From: Blastomonas natatoria
GTDB taxonomy: Bacteria; Pseudomonadota; Alphaproteobacteria; Sphingomonadales; Sphingomonadaceae
DNA length: 64,000 bases
NCBI RefSeq assembly: GCF_003201955.1
Contig: NZ_QJJM01000013.1
Coordinates: 44,701 to 108,700 of the forward strand
Direction: 5' to 3'
The notes under the pieces are model-generated. The model made no database searches, had not been told where the DNA came from, and was given only the letters and a program-made list of their open reading frames with translations. This document shows positions 30,091-41,375 of the stretch, piece by piece. Within the stretch, counting starts at the first letter, position 1; each line of letters opens with the position of its first letter. Made by a program: the position numbers and the translations under genes.

Positions 30091-30578
30091 CTCCGGCGCG
30101 CGCAGCCCAGAGCGGCGGCGTCCATCGCGGTCGCGGCGCCTTTGAGCAGATAAAGATCGCGGATCGCATTGCCGCGTCCATCCTCGCTGCTGGCGCTCAT
30201 TTCACGGGCGGAGCGCATTGCGGCGATGATGGCAGCGTCCATCGTCTTGTCCCTGGCCCAGGCATCGCCACCGCCGCCGGTCAGGCGAAAGCGGCGGATG
30301 CCAATGGTCAGCGTGACGCTCTGCCCCTTGGCCATGGCGCGGCTGAGACGCAGATGGAACTGGCCGCGCACGCCGCGTTTCGGCCAATAGCCGATGCTAG
30401 CAAAGGGGCGATACTGGCGGGTGCCGCGCACCGCGTCAGGCTGGGCGATCGCATAGCAGCGCGGCACCTGCGGATCGCGGAATGCGCCCCAGGCGTCGAA
30501 CACGCCCAGGCTGTCGCGCGCCTGCGCTGCCGGAACGAGCGCCGTGATCAGTGCAAGCGCGGCGAGGCATCGCCTCAC
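30087..30578 (-). CDS. Exported IalB-like protein
   Basis: A 163-residue protein with a Sec signal peptide (about 1-20, ending AQA). The mature part begins SLGVFDAWGAFRDP and carries CYAIAQP, a pattern like the invasion-associated locus B family, followed by a basic region and a last Cys near the C-terminus (ALGCARRS) that could pair with the first. The function is unknown. GTG 30578 overlaps the stop of the histidine phosphatase gene by four bases, so the two are coupled. Confidence 0.7.
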   Translation of the reverse strand: MRRCLAALALITALVPAAQARDSLGVFDAWGAFRDPQVPRCYAIAQPDAVRGTRQYRPFASIGYWPKRGVRGQFHLRLSRAMAKGQSVTLTIGIRRFRLTGGGGDAWARDKTMDAAIIAAMRSAREMSASSEDGRGNAIRDLYLLKGAATAMDAAALGCARRS

Positions 30579-31231
30579 GCATGGCCTCCGCCGGTGCCGG
30601 TGACGACGACATCTTCGGTGCCGTTCTCGATCATCACCACCGATCCCTGGGGCAGGCCGGGCGCGATCGGTGCACCGAATTGCGGATGTATCGGCAGACC
30701 CAGCAGCACACCGCGCAGAACGCGGCTGGAAATGCCATGCATGATGACCAGCCGGTCGCCCGGTTCGCCGGCATGATCGGCCAGCCAGCCGATGACGCGC
30801 TCAGCGATCTGCGGATAGGTCTCGCCATCGGGGGCAGGGGTGAGCAGCATGTCTGCGCTCACGATGGGGCCGACTTCGCCCACCACCTCGGCATAATAGC
30901 GCCCGCCCCAGCAGCCCATGCCGATCTCGGCGAGGCGCATGTCGCGCTCGGCATCGTGCCAGTCGAGCCCGAGATGTTCTGTAATCACGGCGAGTGTCTG
31001 CAACGCCCGCCCGGTATCCGAGGCCCACAGCTTCAGATCGGGCCGATGGCCGAGCACGCCTGCCAGCGCCGCGCCCATCGCATCGGCCTGCGCAAAGCCT
31101 GCGCGGGTCAGCGGCGTGTGCAGATGGTCGCCCTGCAGCCTTTTCGCGGCATTGAACACGGTCTCGCCATGGCGCGCGATGAACAGGCGACCGGGCACGG
31201 GAGGGCTGGCAAAGCGGGAATTCTGCGTCAT
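30575..31231 (-). CDS. Histidine phosphatase family protein
   Basis: A 218-residue member of the phosphoglycerate-mutase-like superfamily. The catalytic RHG motif is in IARHGETVFN near residue 20, the second Arg in ASDTGRALQT, the general acid near AEIGMGCWGG, and the second His in LVIMHGISSR. The substrate cannot be told from sequence; it may be a cofactor-independent phosphatase rather than a mutase. ATG 31231 is where family similarity starts. It is upstream of the IalB-like gene and divergent from dnaN. Confidence 0.88.
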   Translation of the reverse strand: MTQNSRFASPPVPGRLFIARHGETVFNAAKRLQGDHLHTPLTRAGFAQADAMGAALAGVLGHRPDLKLWASDTGRALQTLAVITEHLGLDWHDAERDMRLAEIGMGCWGGRYYAEVVGEVGPIVSADMLLTPAPDGETYPQIAERVIGWLADHAGEPGDRLVIMHGISSRVLRGVLLGLPIHPQFGAPIAPGLPQGSVVMIENGTEDVVVTGTGGGHA

Positions 31232-31281
31232 ATCGGACCCGTTTCGGCAATGGGTTGCCAATAGGCAAGTCTATCCCGTCA

Positions 31282-31290
31282 TTTTCCACA
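31282..31290 (+). promoter_or_regulatory. DnaA-box-like site before dnaN
   Basis: TTTTCCACA fits the relaxed DnaA consensus TTWTNCACA and lies 130 bases before the dnaN ATG, in the divergent gap with the histidine phosphatase gene. DnaA control of dnaN is known in other bacteria where the genes are adjacent; here dnaA is not visible, so the link is inference. Confidence 0.45.
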
Positions 31291-31419
31291 GTTTTGGCGC
31301 GTTTGCCCGGCTATCGGCTTGCCCCTAAAGCCAATCTTGTTAATGAAGTGGGTCCGGAATCTGCCTGCACGGCAGATATGTCATTTGCTGGTGAGGCCAC
31401 AGTGCCTCGGGGGATTTTC

Positions 31420-32538
31420 ATGAAAGCGACAATCGAACGCGCGACGCTCCTCAAGAGCCTCAGCCATGTTCAGTCGGTGGTGGAACGCCGCAACACGATC
31501 CCCATCCTGTCCAACGTGCTGATCGAGGCGTCGAGCGATGGCGCGCTCCGCTTCATGGCGACCGACCTCGATTTGCAGATCGTCGAGACGATGAGCGCCT
31601 ATTCGGTCGAGACCCCCGGTTCGATCACCGTATCGGCGCACACGCTGTTCGAGATCGCTCGCAAGCTGCCCGATGGCAGCCAGGTGATGCTCGATGCGGC
31701 GGATGGCAAGATGCTGGTCCGCGCGGGCCGCAGCCGGTTCACACTGCCGACGCTGCCGCGCGACGATTTCCCGGTGATTGCCGAGGGCGACCTGCCGACC
31801 AGCTTCGAACTGGCCGCAGCAGAGCTGGTGCAGATCATCGACAAGACGCGCTTTGCCATCTCGACCGAAGAGACGCGCTATTATCTGAACGGCATCTTCC
31901 TGCACGTCGCCGATGACGACCGGCCGGTACTCAAGGCTGCGGCCACTGACGGTCATCGCCTCGCGCGCGTGACGCTCGACCGGCCCGATGGCGCCGATGG
32001 CATGCCCGACGTGATCGTGCCTCGCAAATGCATCGCCGAACTGCGCAAGCTGCTCGACGAGCGTGGCGACTCGCGGGTGCAGGTGGACCTGTCCGCCAGC
32101 AAGATTCGCTTCACCCTGGGCAGCGCGATCCTGACCTCGAAGCTGATCGACGGAACCTTCCCCGATTACAGCCGCGTCATCCCGACCGCGAACGACAAGC
32201 TGCTCAAGATCGATCCACGCGCCTTCGAGCAGGGCGTCGACCGTGTCGCCACCATCGCCACCGAAAAGACCCGTGCGGTCAAGATGGCACTGGAAAAGGA
32301 CAAGATCACGTTGTCGGTCACCAGCCCGGAAAACGGCACGGCGGCTGAAGAAGTAGAGGGCCAGTATGGCTCCGACGGCTTCGAGATCGGCTTCAATGCG
32401 CGCTACCTGCTCGACATCCTCGGCGAGATCGACGGCGATGTGGTGGAACTGCACCTCGCCGACAGCAGCGCGCCGACCCTGATCCGCGAAAACGACAAGG
32501 CCACCGCGCTTTACGTGCTGATGCCGATGCGCGTCTGA
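31420..32538 (+). CDS. dnaN: DNA polymerase III subunit beta (sliding clamp)
   Basis: The beta clamp encircles DNA and tethers polymerase III. The 372 residues begin MKATIERATLLKSLSHVQSV with VVERRNTIPILSNVL, contain three clamp subdomains and end with the conserved YVLMPMRV. ATG 31420 is chosen by a GGGGGA site 5 bases upstream; the frame extends further without similarity. It is alone, away from dnaA, as in other sphingomonads. Downstream lie a repeat and a terminator. Confidence 0.97.
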   Translation: MKATIERATLLKSLSHVQSVVERRNTIPILSNVLIEASSDGALRFMATDLDLQIVETMSAYSVETPGSITVSAHTLFEIARKLPDGSQVMLDAADGKMLVRAGRSRFTLPTLPRDDFPVIAEGDLPTSFELAAAELVQIIDKTRFAISTEETRYYLNGIFLHVADDDRPVLKAAATDGHRLARVTLDRPDGADGMPDVIVPRKCIAELRKLLDERGDSRVQVDLSASKIRFTLGSAILTSKLIDGTFPDYSRVIPTANDKLLKIDPRAFEQGVDRVATIATEKTRAVKMALEKDKITLSVTSPENGTAAEEVEGQYGSDGFEIGFNARYLLDILGEIDGDVVELHLADSSAPTLIRENDKATALYVLMPMRV

Positions 32539-32570
32539 CGCGCGCGTTCTGCTTTCAGTAAACCAGCCTC

Positions 32571-32735
32571 GTCATTCCCGCGGACGCGGGAATCCCGCTT
32601 CTGCGCCTACGTCCCTCGACTTCGCTCGGGACAAACGGAAGGGGGGCGCCAAGGTATTGGCCAGCTCTGTTGGCGCGGTTAGCGTCTCGAGAGCCCCTGG
32701 CCACCTCCCGCGTTCCCGAGCGAAGTCGAGGGACG
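32571..32735. repeat. Interspersed inverted-repeat element after dnaN
   Basis: It starts with a perfect hairpin, ATTCCCGC-GGAC-GCGGGAAT (32574-32593). Then a 22-base arm at 32610-32631 (core CCTCGACTTCGCTCGGG) is repeated in exact reverse complement at 32714-32735, 82 bases apart. It occupies the 298-base gap between dnaN and gltA, where I see no gene. The motif resembles intergenic repeats of many alphaproteobacterial genomes. Confidence 0.7.
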
Positions 32736-32776
32736 TTGTGGGACGGCCTGCGATTTGTATGCCGACCCCCCATAGC

Positions 32777-32808
32777 AAAACGCCCTCCCGGTGAGGGGAG
32801 GGCGTTTC
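32777..32808. terminator. Bidirectional terminator between dnaN and gltA
   Basis: CGCCCTCC and GGAGGGCG pair closely, flanked by AAAA on one side and TTT on the other, so either of the two convergent genes can use it. It ends 29 bases before the gltA stop. Confidence 0.85.
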
Positions 32809-32836
32809 GTCTGTCTGGCGATGTCCGCCGGTCAGA

Positions 32837-34120
32837 TCAGCGGTCGCCGATCTTCACATAGGGGCGCTGCGTCGGGCCGGTATAGAGCTGACGCGGGCGG
32901 CCGATCTTCTGGCCGGGGTCGGAGATCATCTCGTTCCACTGCGCGACCCAGCCGACGGTGCGCGCGAGAGCGAACAAGGCGGTGAACATAGTGGTCGGGA
33001 AGCCGATCGCCGAGAGGATCACGCCCGAATAGAAGTCGACATTGGGGAACAGCTTCTTCTCGATGAAATAGGGATCGTTGAGCGCCATTTCCTCGAGCTG
33101 CAGCGCGACTTCGAACACCGGATCGCTGACCTTGAGCGCGTCGAACACCTCGCGCACGGTCTTCTGCATGACAGTCGCGCGCGGGTCGTAGTTCTTGTAG
33201 ACGCGGTGACCGAAGCCCATCAGACGGAACGGATCGTTCTTGTCCTTGGCGCGCTCGATATAGTGCGGAATCTTGTCGGGCGTGCCAATTTCGCGCAGCA
33301 TGTTGAGCGCAGCTTCGTTGGCGCCGCCATGCGCCGGACCCCAGAGACAGGCGATACCGGCGGCGATGCAGGCAAACGGGTTGGCGCCCGACGAGCCGGC
33401 CAGACGCACGGTCGAGGTCGACGCGTTCTGCTCGTGGTCGGCATGCAGGATGAAGATGCGATCGAGCGCGCGCTCGACCACCGGATTGACCTCATAGGGC
33501 TCAGCCGGGACGCCGAAGGTCATCTTGAGGAAATTGCCGGTATAGGACAGCGAGTTGTCCGGATAGACGAAGGGCTGGCCGACCGAATATTTGTACGCGG
33601 CAGCCGCAATGGTCGGCATCTTTGCGATCAACCGGTGGCTCGAGATGCGACGGTGATCGGGATCGGCGATATCGGTAGAGTCGTGATAGAAGGCCGAAAG
33701 CGCGCCGACCACGCCGCACATGATCGCCATCGGGTGGGCGTCGCGACGGAAGCCGCGATAGAACTGCATCAGCTGTTCGTGCAGCATGGTGTGGCGCGAG
33801 ATGGTGTAGGTGAAGCTGTCGAGCTCGTCCTTGCTCGGCAGTTCGCCGTTGAGCAGCAGGTACGAGACTTCCATGAAGCTCGAATCCTCGGCCAGTTCGC
33901 CGATCGGATAGCCGCGGTGGAGCAGGACGCCCTCGTCACCGTCGATATAGGTCAGCGCGGAATCGCAGCTGGCAGTCGAGGTAAAGCCGGGATCATAGGT
34001 GAAGCAGCCGGTTTCGGCATAGAGCTTGCGGATGTCGATGACGTCCGGGCCGATCGAGCCGGAGCGGATCGGATAACCGCTTTCCTTGTCGCCGATCTTC
34101 AATGATGCGCTGTCTGACAC
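32837..34120 (-). CDS. gltA: Citrate synthase
   Basis: It condenses oxaloacetate and acetyl-CoA in the TCA cycle. The 427 residues are type II, with the active-site His regions in [14 protein letters not shown] and [12 protein letters not shown] and the Asp region near [13 protein letters not shown]. The C-terminus ends [15 protein letters not shown]. It starts with GTG 34120 behind a strong GGAGGAG. It lies 72 bases after gltX on the same strand. Confidence 0.97.
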   Translation of the reverse strand: MSDSASLKIGDKESGYPIRSGSIGPDVIDIRKLYAETGCFTYDPGFTSTASCDSALTYIDGDEGVLLHRGYPIGELAEDSSFMEVSYLLLNGELPSKDELDSFTYTISRHTMLHEQLMQFYRGFRRDAHPMAIMCGVVGALSAFYHDSTDIADPDHRRISSHRLIAKMPTIAAAAYKYSVGQPFVYPDNSLSYTGNFLKMTFGVPAEPYEVNPVVERALDRIFILHADHEQNASTSTVRLAGSSGANPFACIAAGIACLWGPAHGGANEAALNMLREIGTPDKIPHYIERAKDKNDPFRLMGFGHRVYKNYDPRATVMQKTVREVFDALKVSDPVFEVALQLEEMALNDPYFIEKKLFPNVDFYSGVILSAIGFPTTMFTALFALARTVGWVAQWNEMISDPGQKIGRPRQLYTGPTQRPYVKIGDR

Positions 34121-34192
34121 GGTACGTTCTCCTCCAAGCGTTTCTGCGGCAAGGCTGGCCTTGCCAAGCCGTGTAGTGTTGCGCGCAGCCGC

Positions 34193-35653
34193 TCAGGCGG
34201 CGACGCGCGTAACGTCATTGATCCGGGCGAGCGATTCCCCGCGGCCCAGCAGTTCGAGCACATCGAAAATACCCGGTGAGCGCGCCTGTCCGGTCAGGGC
34301 GGCGCGCAGCGGCTGGGCATAAGTGCCAAGGCCGTGCCCCTGTGCCTCGGCAAATTGGGTAAGCTTTTCCTCCAGCGCGGCAGCCGTCCATGACGGTGCT
34401 TCGGCCAGAACCGGCAATACTGTCTGCAAGACCGCGATCCCGGTTTCGTCTAGCAGGGATTTCGCTTTCTCGTCCATGCTTAACGGGCGATTCTTGAAGA
34501 GAAACTGTGCTCCTTCGGCGAGTTCGTTGAGGTCGCGTGCGCGCAGTTTCATCACCGGCATGGCGCGGCCCAACAGATCGATGCCGCCGGTGGGATCGAA
34601 TTCGGGCATCAATGCCGCCACGCGCGGTGCGACCAGTGCGGCAAGCGCGGTATCGTCCATCTCGCGCAGATACTGGCCATTGAGGTTGATCAGCTTCTTG
34701 GCATCGAAGCGCGAGGGCGACTTGCCGACATTGGCGAGCGAAAACAGCTCGACCGCCTCAGTGCGCGAAATCTTCTCGCGGTCGCCATAGCCCCAGCCGA
34801 GACGCAGCAGATAGTTGAACATCGCATCGGAGACGACGCCCATGTCGTCGCGATAGGCCTCCACCCCCAGTGCGCCGTGGCGCTTGGAAAGCTTGGCGCC
34901 GTCATTGCCGTGGATCAGCGGGATATGCGCATAGACCGGCTCGGGCCAGTTCATCGCCTGGATAAGCGCGAGCTGGCGGAAGGCGTTGTTGAGATGGTCG
35001 TCGCCGCGGATGATGTGCGTCACCCCCATGTCGTGATCGTCCACGACCACCGCGAGCATATAGGTGGGGGTGCCATCGGAGCGCAGCAGGACATAATCGT
35101 CGAGTTCGCGCGTATCGACCGTGACGTTACCCTGAACCTGGTCGGCAATCGTCATCTTGCCCGATTGCGGAGCCTTGAGCCGAACGACATAGGGTGCGTC
35201 CTCGGGGGCTTCGGACGGATCACGGTCGCGCCAGCGGCCGTCGTAGCGCATCGGCAGTTTCTTCTCGCGCTGCTCGGCGCGCATCGCCTCCAGCTCTTCG
35301 GCGGTGGCGAAGCATTTGTACGCCTTGCCCGCCTCAAGCAGCTGGTGCGCGACCTCGGCATGGCGCGCGGCACGCTCGGACTGGAAAACCGGCGTGTCGT
35401 CCCAGTCGAGGCCCAGCCAGTCCAGCCCGGCAAAGATCGCATCGATCGCTTCGGGGGTGGAGCGCGCCTTGTCGGTATCCTCGATCCGCAGCAGCGCCTT
35501 GCCGCCATGGTGGCGCGCGAACAGCCAGTTGAACATTGCGGTACGCGCGCCGCCGATATGCAGGAATCCGGTCGGCGAGGGGGCAAAGCGCGTTACGACC
35601 TGTCCGCTGGACGCGCCCGCCGGAAGGACCGAATTTTCGCCGCTTGCACTCAC
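34193..35653 (-). CDS. gltX: Glutamate--tRNA ligase
   Basis: It charges tRNA-Glu. The class I signatures are RFAPSPTGFLHIGGART (HIGH region) and GAKLSKRHGALG (KMSKS region). GTG 35653 is chosen because AAGGAAAG lies before it and similarity begins soon after; product 486 residues. The frame runs far upstream but that part is unrelated. It is divergent from comEC with about 73 bases between starts and is followed by gltA. Confidence 0.95.
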   Translation of the reverse strand: MSASGENSVLPAGASSGQVVTRFAPSPTGFLHIGGARTAMFNWLFARHHGGKALLRIEDTDKARSTPEAIDAIFAGLDWLGLDWDDTPVFQSERAARHAEVAHQLLEAGKAYKCFATAEELEAMRAEQREKKLPMRYDGRWRDRDPSEAPEDAPYVVRLKAPQSGKMTIADQVQGNVTVDTRELDDYVLLRSDGTPTYMLAVVVDDHDMGVTHIIRGDDHLNNAFRQLALIQAMNWPEPVYAHIPLIHGNDGAKLSKRHGALGVEAYRDDMGVVSDAMFNYLLRLGWGYGDREKISRTEAVELFSLANVGKSPSRFDAKKLINLNGQYLREMDDTALAALVAPRVAALMPEFDPTGGIDLLGRAMPVMKLRARDLNELAEGAQFLFKNRPLSMDEKAKSLLDETGIAVLQTVLPVLAEAPSWTAAALEEKLTQFAEAQGHGLGTYAQPLRAALTGQARSPGIFDVLELLGRGESLARINDVTRVAA

Positions 35654-35726
35654 TTGCGCTTTCCTTTCAAACTCGCCGCCGATGGCAATTTCGATCGCCT
35701 CTAGCACGGCTTTCTGGCAGCGACAA

Positions 35727-37872
35727 ATGGCCAGTTTGCAGCGTTTTTCATGCCGCACGCCTGCCGTCGCGGCCATCGGGCGCTGGTTGCTGCAGGAGCG
35801 GGACCAGCTGCCCGTCTGGATCGTCGTCAGCTTTGGTGCAGGCATCGCTTCTTGGTTCCTGCTCCCCAGCCAGGACGTCCAGTTTGCGTTGATCGCGCTC
35901 TCGCTGGCGGGGGCCATGGGCACGCTGGCGGTGTTCCGTTCCTGGGCAAGGATGGAACTGGGCGCGCGCTGCCTGTTCCTGGGCCTTTTGATGCTGGCTG
36001 CGGGATGCGCACACATGGCCTGGCGCGCCGAGCGGGTCGGCGCCGATCCGCTCGCTGCCCCGTGGTTCGGGCCGCTGACCGGGCGGGTTGTCGAACGCGA
36101 GAGCCTGCCCGCCCGCAACATGGTGCGCCTGGTGATCGAACCTGTACCCGCGCTCGGGCTGCCACACACGGTGCGGGTCAATCTGGGCACTATGCTCGAC
36201 CATCCCGCCGTGCAGCCCGGCGCGATCGTTACTGGCCGGGCACGGCTCATGCCGCCGGCACAGGCGGCGCTTCCCGGCGGGTACAGCTTCGCCCAGCGTG
36301 CGTGGTTCGAAGGGCTAGGCGCAACCGGCAGCATGCTTGACCGTCCGCGCATTCTCAGGCCTGGAACCAACGGCAGCGCGCTCGACTCGCTCCGCGCTCG
36401 GCTCTCGGCGCATATCCAGGCCTCCGTACCCGGCAGGGCAGGCGGGATCGCGGCCACGCTGGCGACCGGCGATCGCGGCGCGATCAGCGAGCAGGATGCC
36501 GAGGCTATGCGGTCGAGCGGTCTTGCGCATCTGCTCTCCATCAGCGGACTGCATGTCACTGCGCTGATCGGCGCTGTCTGGCTGCTGACGCTCCGCCTGC
36601 TGGCCCTGTTTCCACCGCTGGCGCGCGCCTGGCGCCTGCCATTGGTGGCGGCCGGGGCAGGAGCGCTGGCCGGCATTGCCTATACCTTGCTCACCGGCGC
36701 AGAGGTGCCGACGATCCGGTCCTGCGCAGCCGCCTTGCTCGTTCTGCTCGCGCTGGCGCTCGGGCGTGATCCGGTTTCGCCGCGGCTGATTGCCGCGGGC
36801 GCCATGCTGGTCCTGCTGATCTGGCCCGAAACCCTGATGGGGCCGAGCTTTCAGCTCAGCTTTGCAGCCGTCACGGCGATCGTCGCGCTGCACGATCATC
36901 CGGTCATGCGTCGTTGGGCAGGCGCGGATCTGTCGTGGCCCGGAAGGGCCGCGCGCTTCCTGGCGATGACGTTCCTGACCGGGCTGCTGATCGAATTCAC
37001 CCTGATGCCGATCGCGCTGCATCATTTCGGCAAGGCGGGGCTGTACGGCGCGCTGGCGAACATGATCGCCATTCCGCTGACCACATTCATCATCATGCCG
37101 CTGGAGGCCATGGCCCTGCTACTGGATCCCTTGCATCTGAGCGCGCCGTTCTGGTGGCTGGCCGGAACGGCCATCCGGGCGCTGATCGACCTGGCGCACG
37201 CCGTCGCCGATACCCCCGGCGCAGTGGCGCTGTTCCCGCGGACAGGCGGGCATGTGTTCGCGCTGTTCGTCGTTGGCGGGTTATGGCTGGCCTTGTGGCG
37301 GACGCGCTGGCGCTGGCTGGGTCTGGTGCCGGCAGCGCTTGCGAGCTTTCTGGTCGCCGTGCAGCCGGTCCCCGATCTGCTGGTAACCGGCGATGGTCAG
37401 CACGTTGCGATCAATGCCGCCGATGGGCCGATGGTGCTGCTTCGGCGCGGGACGGGTGAATATGCATTGCAGAGCCTCAGCGAGGGTGCGGCATTCCAGG
37501 GGCAAGCGATCGCTATCGAGGATTGGCCGGGAGCACGGTGCAATGCGGATTTCTGCAGCCTTGCACTGGCGTCACATGCCGGGAATGTTGCGGTGCTGAT
37601 CGGTCGCAGCCGCGAACGCGTGCCCGAACGGGCACTCGCCGCTGCCTGCCGCAGGGCGGATATCGTCATCGCCGGTCGATGGTTGCCCAAAAGCTGCCGC
37701 CCGCGCTGGCTGAAAGCCGATCGCGCAATGCTGGGTCGCACCGGTGGTCTTGCCATCTATCTTGGCAATCGCACGGTCCGCACTGTCGCCCGCGATCATG
37801 CCGGCCATCCCTGGTGGGACCGCGCCATGACGCTGCGCGAGGAGCATCGGGCGAAGGCTCTGGCAGAACGGC

Positions 37873-37892
<20 letters not shown>
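35727..37892 (+). CDS. comEC: ComEC/Rec2-family DNA-uptake channel protein
   Basis: A 721-residue inner-membrane protein related to the channel that imports transforming DNA. The N-terminal OB-like region (DUF4131) is followed by the Competence domain with GLAHLLSISGLHVTALIGA and many helices. The C-terminal part keeps a trace of the hydrolase domain (LLVTGDGQHVAIN) but lacks the HxHxDH metal motif, so its nuclease activity is doubtful. ATG 35727 is used; an in-frame ATG 45 bases earlier is possible. Its 3' end overlaps sdaA on the other strand by 20 bases. Confidence 0.88.
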
Positions 37893-39255
<1,363 letters not shown>

Positions 39256-39282
39256 GCGTTATCCTTGTGATCGGCGGATGTT

Positions 39283-41256
39283 TCAGTCGGCAGCGCCGGG
39301 CTGCGCCTCCAGCAGATGCTTCTGCCAGAAGGCGAGGGTGGCCCAGAACAGATAATCGGCATTTTCCTTGCGGCGGAAACCATGACCTTCGTTGCGGGCG
39401 AGCAGATGCCAGGCAGAGCCACCGCGCGAGCGGACCGCATCGATGATCTGGTCCGCCTCGCTTGCCGGAACACGAGGATCATTGGCGCCGGTGACGACGA
39501 ACAGGGGCAGTTTCAACCGATCGACCTGAGTGAGCGGGCTGATTTCCTCAAGCTTTGCCCGCAGCGCGGGAACGCGTTCGTCACCATATTCGATGCGCCT
39601 CAGGTCTCTGCGATATTCCTCTGTATTCTCAAGGAAAGTCACGAAGTTAGAAATTGCCACGATGCAGTTTGCAGCGTTGAAGCGCCGACCATAGCGGATG
39701 GCGCTGGCATAGCACATATAGCCGCCATAGCTGCCGCCGGTAATGCCGAAATGCCTGGGGTCGAGAGTTGGAAACCTGCCCAGGCGATCGAGAAACGCGC
39801 CAATGTCCCTTACCGCATCCTCGCGGCGGAAGGGGCCGTTGTCCAGGCTCACGAACCGCTTGCCAAAGCCCGTCGAGCCTCGGACGTTGGGAAAGAACAT
39901 GGCAATGCCAAGCTCGTTGATGAGATAGTTGGTGCGGCCCAGAAACCCGGCCGTTGCCTGGCCTTCGGGTCCGCCGTGGATCGACATGATCAGCGGGCGC
40001 TTGCCGGGGTGGCGCCCGGGATCGGGCCTGTAGAGCAAGCCGGAGATCGGTTCGCCGTCGAAGCTCCTGATCTCGACCAGCTCGGGGTTCACGTTGAGAG
40101 CAGGATCGAGGCCGCCCGTTTCGCTCTCGGTCCAGCGCGTGACCTTGAGCGTCGCAGGGTCAAGGCTGTAGGCGTCGCCGGGCGACTGGTTGGAATAGGC
40201 CGTGAAGCCCAGATCGCCCCAGCGGGCGAACTTGATGCCCGATCCGATCTCTCCGACCGGAAGGCCGGTGACCTGCCGGCTGGTGCCGGTGGCGATGTCA
40301 TGGAGATAAAGCTGGGAAAAGCCTGCTTCATTAACCACATAGGCGATGGTCTTGCCATCTCTTGAGATATCGAAGTCGCTGATGTCCCAGCGGCCACCAT
40401 CGATCACAGGGGTAAACACGCCCGTTTCGGTATCGAGCACGCCGAGACGCTGGACATCGGAGTCCTTGTCGCTCGATACCCATAGCCGCCCGTCCGGCGC
40501 GAACAGCAGCTTGCCATAAGCCACAGGGGTTGCGTCGCGCGTGACCTGCGTGATGGCACCCGTCTCGACGTTGATGATGTGCAGCTGGCTATCGGTCGCA
40601 GATATGTAATTGAACACCAGCAGGTCGCGGCCATTGGGCGCAAAGTCGATCGCCGCCCAGCCGCCGCTGTCGGTCGAAAGCACCATGCGCGCAGAACCGG
40701 GGTCGCGCGGGTCCATGACATAGATGTCGTTATAGACCCCGGTCCGCATGTTGCTGCCATAGGCGACGAAATGGCCGTCATCCGACCATGGGCCGAGCAC
40801 ATGGCGGCTCTTGCCATTGGTCAGCAGCATCAGCCGCCCCGAATCGAGGGCATATATCTGCGCCACCTCGTTGCCGCCCGAGTCCTTCTCGATCAGCAGC
40901 GTCGAACCGTCGGGCGACCAGCTCCCCTTGAAAATCGGCTCTTCCTCGAAGGTGACCTGCCTGCGGGCGGCGCCGGGCATGGCCACGCGGTGGAGCTGCG
41001 CGACATTGCCGAAGCGCGTCGCGACCAGCATCGACCGGTCAACGGGATGCCAGCCGACAAAGGCGGCGGTGCGATATTCCAGATAGGGCCGTGTGTCGGC
41101 CACCAGTGACTGCGCGATCGGCGGCAAGCCATCTGCGACAATGGCGGCAGGCGGCGGGACGACCGGATCGACAGCGGCCTTGTCCTGCGCTGACGCGGGC
41201 ATGGCCGTGCCTGCCACCAGCGCGGTCAGCGCCAGATTCCAACCGCGCCAAAACAT
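39283..41256 (-). CDS. Secreted S9 family prolyl-oligopeptidase-type peptidase
   Basis: A 657-residue protein with a signal peptide (ALVAGTAMPASAQ, about 1-24), a WD-like beta-propeller (about 50-390, repeats such as SWSPDGSTLLIEKD and SRDGKTIAYVV) and a C-terminal alpha/beta-hydrolase. The catalytic Ser lies in TGGSYGGYMCY, the Asp in GANDPRVP and the His in ARNEGHGF. ATG 41256 has AAGGGA 6 bases upstream. It likely cleaves small peptides in the periplasm. It precedes sdaA and is divergent from pabB-pabC. Confidence 0.9.
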   Translation of the reverse strand: MFWRGWNLALTALVAGTAMPASAQDKAAVDPVVPPPAAIVADGLPPIAQSLVADTRPYLEYRTAAFVGWHPVDRSMLVATRFGNVAQLHRVAMPGAARRQVTFEEEPIFKGSWSPDGSTLLIEKDSGGNEVAQIYALDSGRLMLLTNGKSRHVLGPWSDDGHFVAYGSNMRTGVYNDIYVMDPRDPGSARMVLSTDSGGWAAIDFAPNGRDLLVFNYISATDSQLHIINVETGAITQVTRDATPVAYGKLLFAPDGRLWVSSDKDSDVQRLGVLDTETGVFTPVIDGGRWDISDFDISRDGKTIAYVVNEAGFSQLYLHDIATGTSRQVTGLPVGEIGSGIKFARWGDLGFTAYSNQSPGDAYSLDPATLKVTRWTESETGGLDPALNVNPELVEIRSFDGEPISGLLYRPDPGRHPGKRPLIMSIHGGPEGQATAGFLGRTNYLINELGIAMFFPNVRGSTGFGKRFVSLDNGPFRREDAVRDIGAFLDRLGRFPTLDPRHFGITGGSYGGYMCYASAIRYGRRFNAANCIVAISNFVTFLENTEEYRRDLRRIEYGDERVPALRAKLEEISPLTQVDRLKLPLFVVTGANDPRVPASEADQIIDAVRSRGGSAWHLLARNEGHGFRRKENADYLFWATLAFWQKHLLEAQPGAAD

Positions 41257-41375
41257 CCTGCGTCCCTTCTGCATCTTCTGGGTCGCCGATGTATGCGGCG
41301 CGTCCCGGCTTGGCAACTGCGCGCACAAAACTGGCCCCTATGCACAAGCCCGGCCACAGCCTAGAAGCGCGAGCC

